DNA of 64,000 nucleotides from Caulobacteraceae bacterium (GCA_027487945.1 JAIYCQ010000018.1:62001-126000); one strand, 5' to 3'; counted from the stretch's first letter, positions 8,731-17,991 are shown. The notes: generated from the sequence alone by a model not told the origin. Translations and numbers: made by a program.

Positions 8731-9288
8731 ATGCATCGCCATTTCGGCTTTCACAAAGACCATCACCACCGCTTCGGCCGCCACGGCTTCGGCGGACATC
8801 ACCACCACCTGCGCGGCGGGCGCGGCCGGATGGGCCGGTTCTTCGACCACGGGGACCTCAAGCTGGTCATCCTGCGGCTCATCGCCGACACACCGCGCCA
8901 CGGCTACGAACTGATCAAGCAGATCGAGGAACAGGCCGGCGGCGCCTATTCGCCCAGTCCCGGCGTGGTCTATCCCACCCTGACCTGGCTGGAGGAGATG
9001 GGCTTCGTCTCCGCCGCCGACGCGGCAGGCGGTCGCAAGCTCTACACTGTCACCGCCCAGGGCGAGGCGCACCTGACGGCCAACGAGCCTCAGACGGCCG
9101 GCATCTTCCAGCGCATGACCGAGGCCGCCGCCGCCAGCGCCGCCTTCTCGCCGCAGATCCTGCGGGCCCGCGAGAATCTGCGCACCGCGCTCAAGCTGAA
9201 GCTCACGGGCGGGGCGCTGAGCAAGGAACAGATCGCCGCCATCTGCGACGCCCTCGATGCCGCCGCCGCCGCCGTGGAGCGCGCCTGA
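8731..9288 (+). CDS. PadR family regulator with His-rich N-terminus (YqjI-like)
   Basis: The first 26 residues hold 11 histidines, including HHH and HHHH, followed by a PadR winged-helix domain (LKLVILRLIADTPRHGYELIKQIEE ... SPGVVYPTLTWLEEMG) and a helical C-terminus. This resembles E. coli YqjI, a metal (Ni/Fe)-responsive PadR repressor with a His-rich N-terminal extension that controls itself and a ferric reductase gene. The three GATATATC palindromes upstream fit autoregulation. The stop overlaps the start of the next gene (TGATG), so the two are coupled. Metal specificity is inferred. Confidence 0.85.
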   Translation: MHRHFGFHKDHHHRFGRHGFGGHHHHLRGGRGRMGRFFDHGDLKLVILRLIADTPRHGYELIKQIEEQAGGAYSPSPGVVYPTLTWLEEMGFVSAADAAGGRKLYTVTAQGEAHLTANEPQTAGIFQRMTEAAAASAAFSPQILRARENLRTALKLKLTGGALSKEQIAAICDALDAAAAAVERA

Positions 9289-9578
9289 TGCAGAGTCTGG
9301 CCTCCGTCCCCACCGCCCACGCCGCCCGCTATCTGACCCAGCTCTGCAAACACTGGTCGCACCGGTTCACCGTCGCCTTCGACGACGCCAGCGGGCGGAT
9401 CGACCTGCCGGCCGGGGTCTGTCATCTGACGGCCGGTCCCGGCGTGCTCGGCCTCGTCATAGAAGCTGCGGACGCCCGGACGCTGGAACGGCTGGAGGGC
9501 GTGGTCGCTGAGCATCTGAACCGCTTCGCCTTCCGCGAGGGCCCGCTGCCCTTCGCCTGGATCCGACCCGCGGCCTGA
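9288..9578 (+). CDS. DUF2218 family protein
   Basis: This small 96-residue protein contains the DUF2218 pattern: YLTQLCKHWSHRF near residues 15-27, a central IDLPAGVCHLTA, and a C-terminal LERLEGVVAEHLNRFAFRE helix ending in a WIRP. DUF2218 domains often occur with or next to siderophore-interacting (ViuB/YqjH-type) reductases, so the context suggests a role in iron or siderophore handling. It is translationally coupled to the His-rich PadR gene (ATG overlaps its TGA). Biochemical function is unknown. Confidence 0.8.
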   Translation: MQSLASVPTAHAARYLTQLCKHWSHRFTVAFDDASGRIDLPAGVCHLTAGPGVLGLVIEAADARTLERLEGVVAEHLNRFAFREGPLPFAWIRPAA

Positions 9579-9718
9579 TCCTCCGCACACGCCGTGACTG
9601 ACACGAATCCGTCATGGAACCATCACCCGCGCGTCTCACCCTTTGGTTACAGCGACCGGCGATTTGCAACGCGCGCCGAGACCCCGAACCGGGCGGGTGC
9701 GCCCACGGGGGATATCCG

Positions 9719-11989
9719 ATGAAGAAGTCCGCGCTGTTCGCGCTGGCGGCGCTCGCGCCGCTCGCGCTCGCCACCCAGGCCATGGCCGCCGACGAGGCGA
9801 TCACCACCAATGATCCGACCACCGTCGAAGAGCTGATCGTCAACGGTCAGATCGTCTACCGCAACCGCACCGACGACGCCGCGCAGGTCCTGTCCTACGA
9901 CCAGGGCTACTTCCAGCGCTTCGAACCGGTCTCCGCCGGCGACGCCCTGAAGCGCGTGCCCAGCGTCACCTTCCTCTCGGACGTGCTGGAATCGGACGGC
10001 GCCCGCCTGCGCGGCCTCGACCCCGGCTACACCCAGATCCTGATCAACGGCGAGCGCGTCCCCGGCGCCTCGGCCGACCGCTCCTTCTTCGTCGACCGGA
10101 TCCCGGCCGAACTGCTGGAGCGGATCGAAATCATCCGCGCCCCTTCGGCCAACCGTAGCGGCGACGCCATGGCCGGCTCGCTGAACATCGTGCTGCGCGA
10201 CTCCGCCAGCCTCGACGGCGGCTACGTCCGCGGCGGCGTGACCTACTACGACGACGAGGAGTTCGCCGAGAACTACGGCTTCTACTGGGGCGGCGCCCTG
10301 GGTGAAGGCCGGCTGCTGATCGGCGCCAACGTCCAGGGCCGTCGCGCGCCGAAGCTGAAGACCAGCTACCGCTACGACGCGCCGGGCGGCACGCTGCAGA
10401 ACATCGAAGACCAGACCGATGTCCGCGACGGCACCGACTACTCGTTCAACGCCAACTACGTCACGCCGTTCGCCGGCGGCGAGCTGACGCTTGACGGCTA
10501 CTTCGTGCGCACCGACCGCCTGCAGGACGAGGACTCCATCGAGTACCGCAGCGGCCTGCGCGACAACGCCAACCTGCTGACCGTCAACGACAACGACCTG
10601 GATATCCTCACCGACAGCTGGTCGCTGCGCGGCAAGTTCGTCGTCGAGATGCTGGGCGGCGAAAGCAAGTTCAAGCTCGGCTACGCGGCCGTGACCGACG
10701 AGCAGTTCGAGTTCGAGAAGGAACTCGAGTTCCTGCGCGACGTGACCCCGAGCCCGGACGCCGACCGCTTCACGCACGACGAGATCGACACCAATCTCGA
10801 GGACACCGAACTCTCCGCCGAGTTCGAGCACGAGCGTGATCTGGGCGGCGCCAAGCTGACCTTCGGCCTGCAATACAACGGCAAGGAACGCGACCTCGGC
10901 ATGCTGGAAGTGCGTTCGCGCTTCAACATCGCCAACGGCGTCAACAGCGGCTCGACCTTCCCGGCTCCGCAAGTGTTCGCCGTCCGCAGCGACATCGACG
11001 TCAACATCGAGGAAACCCGCCTCGATCCGTTCGTCATGCTTTCGGGCAAAAACGAAGGCTTCCGCTGGGAAGTCGGCCTGCGCTACGAGACGACCGAAAC
11101 CACGATCACCGACGACAGCCTGGGCGTCGCCCCGGCCGACCGCATCACCGAAAACGACTACACGGTGCTGCTGCCGTCCGCGAACCTGCGGATCAACGTC
11201 GGCGAAGGCGGCCGGATCAACCTGTCGGCCGGCCGCACCGTGCGTCGCCCGAACTTCGACAAGCTTCAACCGGTCCTTCTGGTCGAGGAATACGGTGACG
11301 ACGACTTCATTGGTAACCCGAACCTGAAGCCGGAAACGGCCTGGGGCTTCGACATCGGCTATGAGCGTCGCCTCGGCGCCCGCGGCATCGTCGGCGTCAA
11401 CTTCTTCTACCGCGACGTTTCCGACCTCATCGAGGACGTGAACACCGGCCTGGAAGGCGACGGCGGCCCGGGCACCTTCATCTACTCGGTCGACAACGTC
11501 GGCGACGGCACGGTGATGGGCCTTGAGTTCGACCTCTCCACGCCGCTGACCGTCATCGGTCTCGACAACACCGGCGTGTTCTTCAACTACAGCTGGCTCG
11601 ACAGCGAGGTGAACGACTTCGCCGGGACGCGCCTGTTCAACGGCCAGTCCGACTACGTCTACAACATCGGCTTCATCCAGGACATTCCGAGCTGGGCGGC
11701 CGCCTTCGGCGTCACCTACCGCAAGCAGGGCGACGCCTTCGACCGCTACGCCCTCGAGGAAATCGCCACCAGCTACGGCGCCGACCTGGAGGCCTTCGTC
11801 GAGAAGCGCTTCGGCGAGAGCTTCGTGGTCCGCCTGACCGGCCAGAACCTGCTGGACAGCTCCAAGGACGAAGTCTTCGACAAGTTCGGCACCCTGTCCG
11901 ACCAGGCCGCCCGTTCGTACGACGAGTACGAGCTGGAGACCGAGAAGGCCGGCCCGGTGTTCCAGCTGACCGCCCGCTGGGCGTTCTAG
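9719..11989 (+). CDS. TonB-dependent outer-membrane receptor
   Basis: Start ATG 9719 has a GGGGG ribosome site and gives a clear signal peptide (MKKSALFALAALAPLALA...AMA); the open frame upstream to 9614 is not used. The 756-residue protein has an N-terminal plug (VSAGDALKRVPSVTF ... GARLRGLDPGYTQILINGERVPG ... ELLERIEIIRAPSAN) and a large beta barrel rich in aromatic/acidic strands, including RRPNFDKLQP and GNPNLKPE, ending in aromatic WAF. It lies 140 bases after the PadR-DUF2218 pair, suggesting uptake of an iron complex, although the ligand is not defined. A strong terminator follows at 12041. Confidence 0.92.
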   Translation: MKKSALFALAALAPLALATQAMAADEAITTNDPTTVEELIVNGQIVYRNRTDDAAQVLSYDQGYFQRFEPVSAGDALKRVPSVTFLSDVLESDGARLRGLDPGYTQILINGERVPGASADRSFFVDRIPAELLERIEIIRAPSANRSGDAMAGSLNIVLRDSASLDGGYVRGGVTYYDDEEFAENYGFYWGGALGEGRLLIGANVQGRRAPKLKTSYRYDAPGGTLQNIEDQTDVRDGTDYSFNANYVTPFAGGELTLDGYFVRTDRLQDEDSIEYRSGLRDNANLLTVNDNDLDILTDSWSLRGKFVVEMLGGESKFKLGYAAVTDEQFEFEKELEFLRDVTPSPDADRFTHDEIDTNLEDTELSAEFEHERDLGGAKLTFGLQYNGKERDLGMLEVRSRFNIANGVNSGSTFPAPQVFAVRSDIDVNIEETRLDPFVMLSGKNEGFRWEVGLRYETTETTITDDSLGVAPADRITENDYTVLLPSANLRINVGEGGRINLSAGRTVRRPNFDKLQPVLLVEEYGDDDFIGNPNLKPETAWGFDIGYERRLGARGIVGVNFFYRDVSDLIEDVNTGLEGDGGPGTFIYSVDNVGDGTVMGLEFDLSTPLTVIGLDNTGVFFNYSWLDSEVNDFAGTRLFNGQSDYVYNIGFIQDIPSWAAAFGVTYRKQGDAFDRYALEEIATSYGADLEAFVEKRFGESFVVRLTGQNLLDSSKDEVFDKFGTLSDQAARSYDEYELETEKAGPVFQLTARWAF

Positions 11990-12040
11990 GACGACACCGT
12001 CATGGCCCGGCCTGTCCGGGCCAGGTCTGACGACACTGTG

Positions 12041-12072
12041 GAAGGGGCGCGGAGTAATCCGCGCCCCTTCTT
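12041..12072 (+). terminator. Rho-independent terminator after the TonB receptor gene
   Basis: A perfect 12-bp stem (AAGGGGCGCGGA, loop GTAA, complementary arm to 12069) is followed by CTTC. It lies 52 bases after the receptor stop codon. A smaller hairpin (GGCCCGG...CCGGGCC) precedes it at 12004-12022. Confidence 0.8.
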
Positions 12073-12141
12073 CGTGCGCGATACCTGTGCGTCGAGCGCT
12101 GGTCGGGGCAGCCCAGGAGTTGCCGGACGCACGGGCGTGAA

Positions 12142-12173
12142 AAAAGGCCCCCGTCTCATGACGGGGGCCTTTT
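12142..12173 (-). terminator. Terminator for the prolyl oligopeptidase operon
   Basis: A 14-bp stem (AAAAGGCCCCCGTC, loop TCAT) reads on the minus strand as a GC-rich hairpin ending in a run of T, 24 bases past the stop of the minus-strand peptidase gene. The plus strand also ends in TTTT, so it may work in both directions. Confidence 0.85.
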
Positions 12174-12196
12174 CTGTTTCGCCGGAAAGACGCCGG

Positions 12197-14302
12197 TCAG
12201 TCCATCAGCTGCTGGCTGAGATAGGTGAACTCCAGCGCATAGCGGGTGGCGCTTTCCTCGAGGTTGGCGGCGGCGGAGTGACCGCCGTCGATGTTCTCGT
12301 AGTAGACGTAGTCGTAGCCGAGCTCCTTGAGCCGCGCCGCCAGCTTGCGGGCGTGGCCCGGGTGGACGCGGTCATCCTTGGTCGAGGTCTCGATGAAGGC
12401 CTTCGGGTACTTCCGGCCCGCCTTCAGGTTCGAATAGGGATCGTAGGCCGCGATCCAGGCCCGCTCCTCGGGCCTGGCCGGATCGCCATACTCGCCGACC
12501 CAGGAGGCGCCGGCGCCCATCCGGGTGTAGTTGAGCATGTCCAGCAGCGGCACCTGGATGACGATGGCGTTGTAGAGGTCCGGCCGCTGGGTCAGGGCCA
12601 CGCCCATCAAGAGGCCGCCGTTGCTGCCGCCCATCACGCCGAGGCGCCGGGGGCTGGTGATCTTGCGGTCGATCAGGTCCTGCGACACCGCGAAGAAGTC
12701 GTCGTAGACCTTCTGGCGGTTGGCCTTCAGGCCCGCCTGGTGCCAGGCCGGGCCGTATTCGCCGCCGCCGCGGATGTTGGCCACGACATAGACGCCGCCG
12801 CGCTCGAGCCAAAGCTTGCCGACCGTCGCCGAGTAGCCGGGCGTCATCGACACCTGGAAGCCGCCATAGGCGTAGAGCAGGGTCGGGGCCTGGCCGTCGT
12901 ACTTCAGGTCTTTCGGGCGGACGACGAAGTAGGGAACCTTGGTCCCGTCCTTCGAGGTGGCGAAGAACTGCTCGACCACGTGGCCGTCGGCATTGAACCG
13001 GGCGGGCGAGGCCTTGATTGTCTCGACCTTGCCGCTCGCCGCGTCGGCCAGCCAGTAGGTGGTCGGGGTCAGGTAGTTGGTGACGCTGACGAACAAACGG
13101 TCATCGGTGTCGGAGGCTGAGCCCAGCCCGATGGTCGCATTGCCGGGCAGGTCCAGGGCCCTGCTGCTCCAGCCGTCGGCGGCGGGGGTGAAGACCAGCG
13201 CCTTGCCCTTCACGTCCTCGAACAGGGCGATGATCAGCCGGTTGCGGCTGATGGTGACGCCCTCGATCGACTGACGCGCGGTCGGACGCAGGATCAGGGT
13301 CGGGTGCGCCTTGTCGGGAGCGGCCTTCAGCGCGACCAGGTCGAAGGCGGCGAGATCGCCCTGCTTGAGACCGTGGGCGTCCCAGTCCTGCTCGAGGCTG
13401 AAGACCAGCCGGCCCTGCACCAGCCCCTGGATGGAACTCTTCAGAGGGAAGGGCAGCTTCACCGGGCCCTTGTCGGTGACCAGATAGGTCTCGCTCTCGA
13501 AGAAGCTGACCGCGCGATTGATCATCGTCGCCTGGGCCTTGCCGTCGGCGTCGCGCAGGACATAGCCGGAGACCGAGACATCCTCGTCGGTGCCGCGGAA
13601 CAGCTCGGTGGCCTCGGCCAGGGGCGTGCCGCGCTTCCAGGCCTTGAGAACGAACGGATAGCTGGACCGGGTCATCGTGCCCGGGCCCCAGTCGCGGGCG
13701 ATGAGCAGGGTGTCCTTGTCGAGCCAGCCGACGTTCTGCTTGCCTTCCGGCGCCTCGAAGCCGCCGGTGACGAAGGTCTTCGTCACGGTGTCGAACTCGC
13801 GATAGACGACCGCGTCCTTGCCGCCGTCCGACAGGCTGACGAGGCAGTACCGGTCCTCCGGAGCCAGGCAGCTGGCGCCCTTGTAGACCCAGTTCTTGCC
13901 CTCGGACTTCGCCAGGGCGTCGATGTCGAGCACCGTCTCCCAGACCGGCTCTGCGGTGCGGTAGCTGTCGAGCGTCGTCTTGCGCCAGATGCCACGCACA
14001 TGGGTCGCATCCTGCCAGAAGTTGCTCAGTTTGCCGTCACCGGAGAAGCTGACGCCGGCGATGCGGTCCCTGGCCTGCAGGATGGTCAGCGCCTCGGCGC
14101 GCATGCCGGCATAGCGGGGATCGGACTGCAGGGTGGGCAGGGAGGCGGCGTTCTCGGCCCGGGCCCAGGCCATGGCCCGGTCGCCCTCGATCTCCTCCAT
14201 CCAGGTGTAGGGATCCTCAGCGGTCGGCGGCGGTACGGGCGGGGCGGCGAAAGCGGTCAAGGCGGTCAGACTCATGGCGGCGGCTAGAAGGTACGATCGC
14301 AT
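12197..14302 (-). CDS. Prolyl oligopeptidase family serine peptidase (S9A), copy 1
   Basis: The 701-residue protein with a signal peptide (MRSYLLAAAMSLTALTAFA) is likely periplasmic and cleaves peptides after proline or related residues. The N-terminal beta-propeller is followed by an alpha/beta-hydrolase domain with nucleophile S560 in GGSNGG, the acid in TKDDRVHPGHA and the histidine in DGGHSAA. Start ATG 14302 is chosen because it gives the signal peptide and leaves a 2-base gap to the upstream paralogue; the longer open frame runs through the neighbour's coding sequence. The copies share long identical blocks in the catalytic domain (PRRLG, SNGGLLMG, STKDDRVHPGHARK). Confidence 0.92.
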   Translation of the reverse strand: MRSYLLAAAMSLTALTAFAAPPVPPPTAEDPYTWMEEIEGDRAMAWARAENAASLPTLQSDPRYAGMRAEALTILQARDRIAGVSFSGDGKLSNFWQDATHVRGIWRKTTLDSYRTAEPVWETVLDIDALAKSEGKNWVYKGASCLAPEDRYCLVSLSDGGKDAVVYREFDTVTKTFVTGGFEAPEGKQNVGWLDKDTLLIARDWGPGTMTRSSYPFVLKAWKRGTPLAEATELFRGTDEDVSVSGYVLRDADGKAQATMINRAVSFFESETYLVTDKGPVKLPFPLKSSIQGLVQGRLVFSLEQDWDAHGLKQGDLAAFDLVALKAAPDKAHPTLILRPTARQSIEGVTISRNRLIIALFEDVKGKALVFTPAADGWSSRALDLPGNATIGLGSASDTDDRLFVSVTNYLTPTTYWLADAASGKVETIKASPARFNADGHVVEQFFATSKDGTKVPYFVVRPKDLKYDGQAPTLLYAYGGFQVSMTPGYSATVGKLWLERGGVYVVANIRGGGEYGPAWHQAGLKANRQKVYDDFFAVSQDLIDRKITSPRRLGVMGGSNGGLLMGVALTQRPDLYNAIVIQVPLLDMLNYTRMGAGASWVGEYGDPARPEERAWIAAYDPYSNLKAGRKYPKAFIETSTKDDRVHPGHARKLAARLKELGYDYVYYENIDGGHSAAANLEESATRYALEFTYLSQQLMD

Positions 14303-14304
14303 TC

Positions 14305-16443
14305 TCAATCCATCAGCTGACGTGAAAGGTAGGTGTAGTGCATCGCCCATCGGCGGGCGTTGGCGGCGGGATCCGCGGCGTTGGCATGGCCGCCGTCGGT
14401 GTTCTCGAAGTAGAGGTAGGGCGCGCCGACCTCGCCCAGCCGCGCGGCGAACTTGCGGGCATGGCCGGGGTGAACCCGGTCGTCCTTGGTCGAGGTTGTG
14501 ATGTAGGCCAGCGGGTACTTCACGCCGGGCCGGATGGCCTGGAAGGGGCTGTAGGCCGCGATCCACGCCGCCTCGTCGGGCTTCGTCGGGTCGCCGTACT
14601 CGCCGATCCACGAGGCTCCGGCCGGCAGAAGGTGATACCGCATCATGTCGAGCAGCGGGCTTTCGACCACTACCGCGTTCCAGAGGTCCGGCCGCTGGGT
14701 CATCGCCACGCCCATCAGCAGCCCGCCGTTGGAACGGCCATAGGCGCCCAGCCTGCGCGGGCTGGTGATCCCGCGACGGATCAGGTCTTCGGCCACCGCG
14801 AAGTAGTCGTCATAGGCCCGCTGGCGGTTGGCCTTCAGCGCCGCCTCGTGCCAGGCCGGGCCGAATTCGCCGCCGCCCCGGATGTTGGCCACGACGTAGG
14901 TCCCGCCGCGCTCGAGCCAGAGCTTGCCGATGACCGGGTCGTAGAGCGGCGTCTTGCTGATCTGGAAGCCGCCGTAGGCATGCAGCAGCGTGGGGTCCTG
15001 GCCATCGTGCCGGTGCCCCCGGGGATGGACGATGAAGTAGGGAATCTTCGTGCCGTCCTTCGAGACGGCTTCCTTCTGCTCCACCACATGGGTCGAGGCG
15101 TCGAAGCGGGCCGGCAGGGTCTTCACCACGGTCGCCTTGGCGGCTTTCAGCGGCGCGTAGCGCAGCCGCGTCGGGGTGAGGAAGCCCTCCTCGGTGAAGA
15201 ACAGGCCGTTGCCGGAGTCGGCCGTGGCCACGATGGAGATCGCCGCATTGTCGAGGCCCTCCATGGTCTCGGCCCGCCAGCCGAACTCGCCGCGATCCTC
15301 GAAGCTCATCAATCGGCCGCGGACATTGTCATAGACGACGGCGGCGACGCGGCCGTCCGTGACCGCCACCTGGTCGATCGACTGGCGCTCCGTCGGCACG
15401 AAGAGGGTGCAGGGATCGCAGTTGTTGCTGATGACGACATCGCCCTTCGGGGCGGCCAGGTGCTTGCCGAGGGCCTTGTCCACCGTGATCGACATCAGGG
15501 TCCCGGCCGGGAAGAGGCGCGGCGCGCTGTCGCCGGCGAAGCGCGGGAAGGCCCAGGACTCCTCCAGCGTCACGATCACGTCGCCGCCCACGAAGCCCTG
15601 GATGGTGGAGCGCTGCGGAAGCTGCGTCTTCACCACGCCGCCATCGGTGAGGACGGCGTACTCGGTATGAAAGAAGTCGACGGCCCGCTGCAGGACGACG
15701 ACGCGCCCGCCCTGGCTGTCGCGGTAGACGGCGGGGGTTACGCTGACGTCCTTGACGCCGCCGCGATAGACCTCGACCGCCGCCGACAGCGGCTGGCCGC
15801 GCTTCAGGGTCTTCACGACGAAGCCGTAGCCGGACTCGGTGGTCGTGCGGGGCCCCCAGTCGCGGGTCAGGATCAGGGTATCGGCATCCAGCCACTCCAC
15901 CGTCTGCTTGCTCTCCGGCAGGCGGAAGCCGCCCTCGACGAAGGTCCGGGTCTTCAGATCGAACTCGCGGATCTCGACAGCGTCCTTGCCGCCGTTGCTG
16001 AGGCTGACCAGACACCGGTCGTGGGTGGTCGGCCGGCAGTCGGCGCCCTTCCAGATCCAGTTGGCGTTCTCGGCCTTCGCCAGCGCGTCGATGTCCAGCA
16101 CCGTCTCCCAGACCGGGGCGTCGGTGCGGTAACTGTCCAGCGTCGTGCGCCGCCAGACCCCTCGGACGTTCGTGGCGTCCTGCCAGAAGTTGTAGATGTC
16201 CGCGCCGTGGAAGGTCGGCATCGGGATGCGATCCTTGGCCGACAGGATCTTCAGCGCCTCCGCCTCGAGCCCCGGATAGCGCGCATCCCCGGTCAGCACC
16301 GGCAGCACCTTGCCGTTCTCGGCCCGGACCCAGTCCATGGCCTTGTCGCCATCGACGGACTCCAGCCATTCGAACGGCGTCACCGCCGCCATGGCTGGCG
16401 TGGCGGCGAGCAGCGCGGCGGCGAAGAACGCTTTGAATTTCAT
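14305..16443 (-). CDS. Prolyl oligopeptidase family serine peptidase (S9A), copy 2
   Basis: The 712-residue tandem paralogue of the downstream gene also has a signal peptide (MKFKAFFAAALLAATPAMA). The domain order is propeller then hydrolase. The nucleophile S571 lies in GRSNGG (the other copy has GGSNGG), with TKDDRVHPGHA and DGGHANAA for the acid and histidine. It is first in a two-gene operon; its stop is 2 bases from the start of copy 1, so they should be co-expressed. The two probably differ in peptide preference, since the propeller parts diverge more than the catalytic domains. Confidence 0.92.
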   Translation of the reverse strand: MKFKAFFAAALLAATPAMAAVTPFEWLESVDGDKAMDWVRAENGKVLPVLTGDARYPGLEAEALKILSAKDRIPMPTFHGADIYNFWQDATNVRGVWRRTTLDSYRTDAPVWETVLDIDALAKAENANWIWKGADCRPTTHDRCLVSLSNGGKDAVEIREFDLKTRTFVEGGFRLPESKQTVEWLDADTLILTRDWGPRTTTESGYGFVVKTLKRGQPLSAAVEVYRGGVKDVSVTPAVYRDSQGGRVVVLQRAVDFFHTEYAVLTDGGVVKTQLPQRSTIQGFVGGDVIVTLEESWAFPRFAGDSAPRLFPAGTLMSITVDKALGKHLAAPKGDVVISNNCDPCTLFVPTERQSIDQVAVTDGRVAAVVYDNVRGRLMSFEDRGEFGWRAETMEGLDNAAISIVATADSGNGLFFTEEGFLTPTRLRYAPLKAAKATVVKTLPARFDASTHVVEQKEAVSKDGTKIPYFIVHPRGHRHDGQDPTLLHAYGGFQISKTPLYDPVIGKLWLERGGTYVVANIRGGGEFGPAWHEAALKANRQRAYDDYFAVAEDLIRRGITSPRRLGAYGRSNGGLLMGVAMTQRPDLWNAVVVESPLLDMMRYHLLPAGASWIGEYGDPTKPDEAAWIAAYSPFQAIRPGVKYPLAYITTSTKDDRVHPGHARKFAARLGEVGAPYLYFENTDGGHANAADPAANARRWAMHYTYLSRQLMD

Positions 16444-16585
16444 CGGGGTGTGTCCAGGTTCGACTGTCGGCGGGGGAGCATAGGGGCGCGCGAGGACCGG
16501 GCAAGACCCGGAGTCACCCCGCCGCCGATCATCGGATCGAAAGCTGTGTTGTGCGTTTGCGAGGCCGATCGCCTATATCTCCGGA

Positions 16586-17410
16586 ATGAGCCGTCCATTC
16601 CTCAAGATGAACGGCCTGGGCAACGCATTCGTCGTTGTCGAGGCGCGTGACCAGCCCTTCGACCCCTCGCCGGACGAGGTGCGGGCCATCGCAGCCCGCC
16701 ACCCGCATGACCAGCTGATCTCCATCGAGCCCTCGCGGTCGCCGGAGACGGCGGCCTATGTCCGGTTCTGGAATTCCACCGGCGAGGAGGTCGGCGCCTG
16801 CGGCAACGGCACGCGGGCGGTGGCGTGGCTGCTGATGGAGGCGGCCGGCACGGATGCGGTGACCTTCGACACCGATGGCGGTCCGCTGAGCGGCAAGCGC
16901 GCCGGCGACCATGTGGTCACGGTCGACATGGGCGAGCCGCGCCTGGGCTGGGACCAGATCCCTCTGGCCGAGGAGATGGACACTCGCGGCATCGAACTGC
17001 AGGTCGGGCCGATCGACGCGCCGCACCTGCATACGCCCGGCGCCGTCAGCATGGGCAATCCGCACGTCGTGTTCTTCGTCGACCGCGAGCCCGACGACGC
17101 CCTGGTGCGCGGCTCCGGCAGCCTGATCGAGCACCACCCGCTGTTCCCGGAGGGCGTCAACGTCGGCTTCGCCTTCGTCAAGGCGCGCGACCGCATCCGC
17201 CTGCGGGTCTGGGAGCGCGGCGCGGGCCTGACGAAGGCCTGCGGCACCGGCGCCTGCGCCGCCCTGGTCGCCTGCGCCCGCCGGGGCCTGACCGACCGCA
17301 AGGCCACGCTGGAACTGGACGGCGGCGAGCTGACCATCGCGTGGCGGGAGACCGACGGCCACGTGATCATGACCGGCCCGGTGGAGCTGGAGTTCTCGGG
17401 GCGGCTTTGA
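16586..17410 (+). CDS. dapF: Diaminopimelate epimerase
   Basis: Converts LL- to meso-diaminopimelate for lysine and peptidoglycan synthesis. Family marks are FLKMNGLGNAFVV at the N-terminus, catalytic C72 in GACGNGTR, MGNPHVVFF in the middle and catalytic C219 in KACGTGACA. It is 274 residues, the usual length. ATG 16586 gives the standard N-terminus. In some relatives dapF is next to mtaB and ftsY; here those lie 26 and 33 kb away. Confidence 0.96.
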   Translation: MSRPFLKMNGLGNAFVVVEARDQPFDPSPDEVRAIAARHPHDQLISIEPSRSPETAAYVRFWNSTGEEVGACGNGTRAVAWLLMEAAGTDAVTFDTDGGPLSGKRAGDHVVTVDMGEPRLGWDQIPLAEEMDTRGIELQVGPIDAPHLHTPGAVSMGNPHVVFFVDREPDDALVRGSGSLIEHHPLFPEGVNVGFAFVKARDRIRLRVWERGAGLTKACGTGACAALVACARRGLTDRKATLELDGGELTIAWRETDGHVIMTGPVELEFSGRL

Positions 17411-17412
17411 CC

Positions 17413-17440
17413 GGGGACAGCCATTGAAGTGCATGTCCCA
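17413..17440. repeat. Short GGGGACA / TGTCCC inverted repeat
   Basis: GGGGACAG at 17413 and TGTCCCA ending at 17440 flank a 13-base middle. It is a degenerate relative of the two larger GGGGACAG...CTGTCCCC palindromes at 50791 and 59759 and, like them, sits between genes. Confidence 0.5.
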
Positions 17441-17442
17441 GC

Positions 17443-17976
17443 CTACAGCCGGTACTCCGCCTCCAGCACATACCGCGACCCCTCCGAGGTCTGGTGGCTT
17501 GAGTAGAGCCCGAACCGGTCGACCGCGAAGGTCGGCGACTTCAGCAGGCTGTTGGCCTCCAGCCAGGACGCGACGGCGCCGGGATCCGGCCGGCTCAGAT
17601 AGGCCATGGTGACGTGCGGGCGATAGGCCCGGGCCTCGCCCTTGAGGCCGGCGCGCCGGGCGGCGGCCTCGCACTTGCCGGCGAGGCCATGCAGCGGATC
17701 GCTCTTGCCCACCCCCGCCCAGACAGCGTGAATGTCCCGCCCCTCGCCGAAGGCGCCGACGCTGTCGAGCTCAAGCCCGAAGGCCGGTTTCGCGATCGTC
17801 GCCAGCTCGGTGTCCAGATCCTCGGCCACCCGTGGCCGCACGTCGCCGAAGAAGCGCAGCGTGATGTGCAGCGCCTCCAGCGGCCGCCAGCGCGCGCCGT
17901 CCAGCCCGCGCATGCGGCTGGTCAGAGGCTGGCCGATGTCCTCGGGGACGGCGATGGCGGCGAAGAGGCGGATCAT
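17443..17976 (-). CDS. thpR: RNA 2',3'-cyclic phosphodiesterase (2H family)
   Basis: This 2H phosphoesterase (LigT/ThpR family, about 177 residues) carries two HxT motifs: HITLRF at residues 37-42 and HVTMAY at 120-125. Members hydrolyse RNA 2',3'-cyclic phosphate ends. Start ATG 17976 gives the typical MIRLFAAI N-terminus; an in-frame TTG three codons earlier is less likely. It is convergent with dapF. Confidence 0.9.
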   Translation of the reverse strand: MIRLFAAIAVPEDIGQPLTSRMRGLDGARWRPLEALHITLRFFGDVRPRVAEDLDTELATIAKPAFGLELDSVGAFGEGRDIHAVWAGVGKSDPLHGLAGKCEAAARRAGLKGEARAYRPHVTMAYLSRPDPGAVASWLEANSLLKSPTFAVDRFGLYSSHQTSEGSRYVLEAEYRL

Positions 17977-17991
17977 TGGGGGCAACCTACC

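Noticed and set aside
9614-9718. 35-codon N-terminal extension of the TonB receptor
   Set aside because: It would precede and bury the signal peptide; the ribosome site lies before ATG 9719.
9647-11269. 540-codon minus-strand frame over the TonB receptor gene
   Set aside because: Composition is that of an antisense shadow (Val/Ala/Gly/Arg/Gln-rich) and it overlaps a clear receptor gene.
14303-14611. Upstream extension of prolyl oligopeptidase copy 1
   Set aside because: The extension runs through the coding end of copy 2 out of frame; the ATG at 14302 gives a proper signal peptide.
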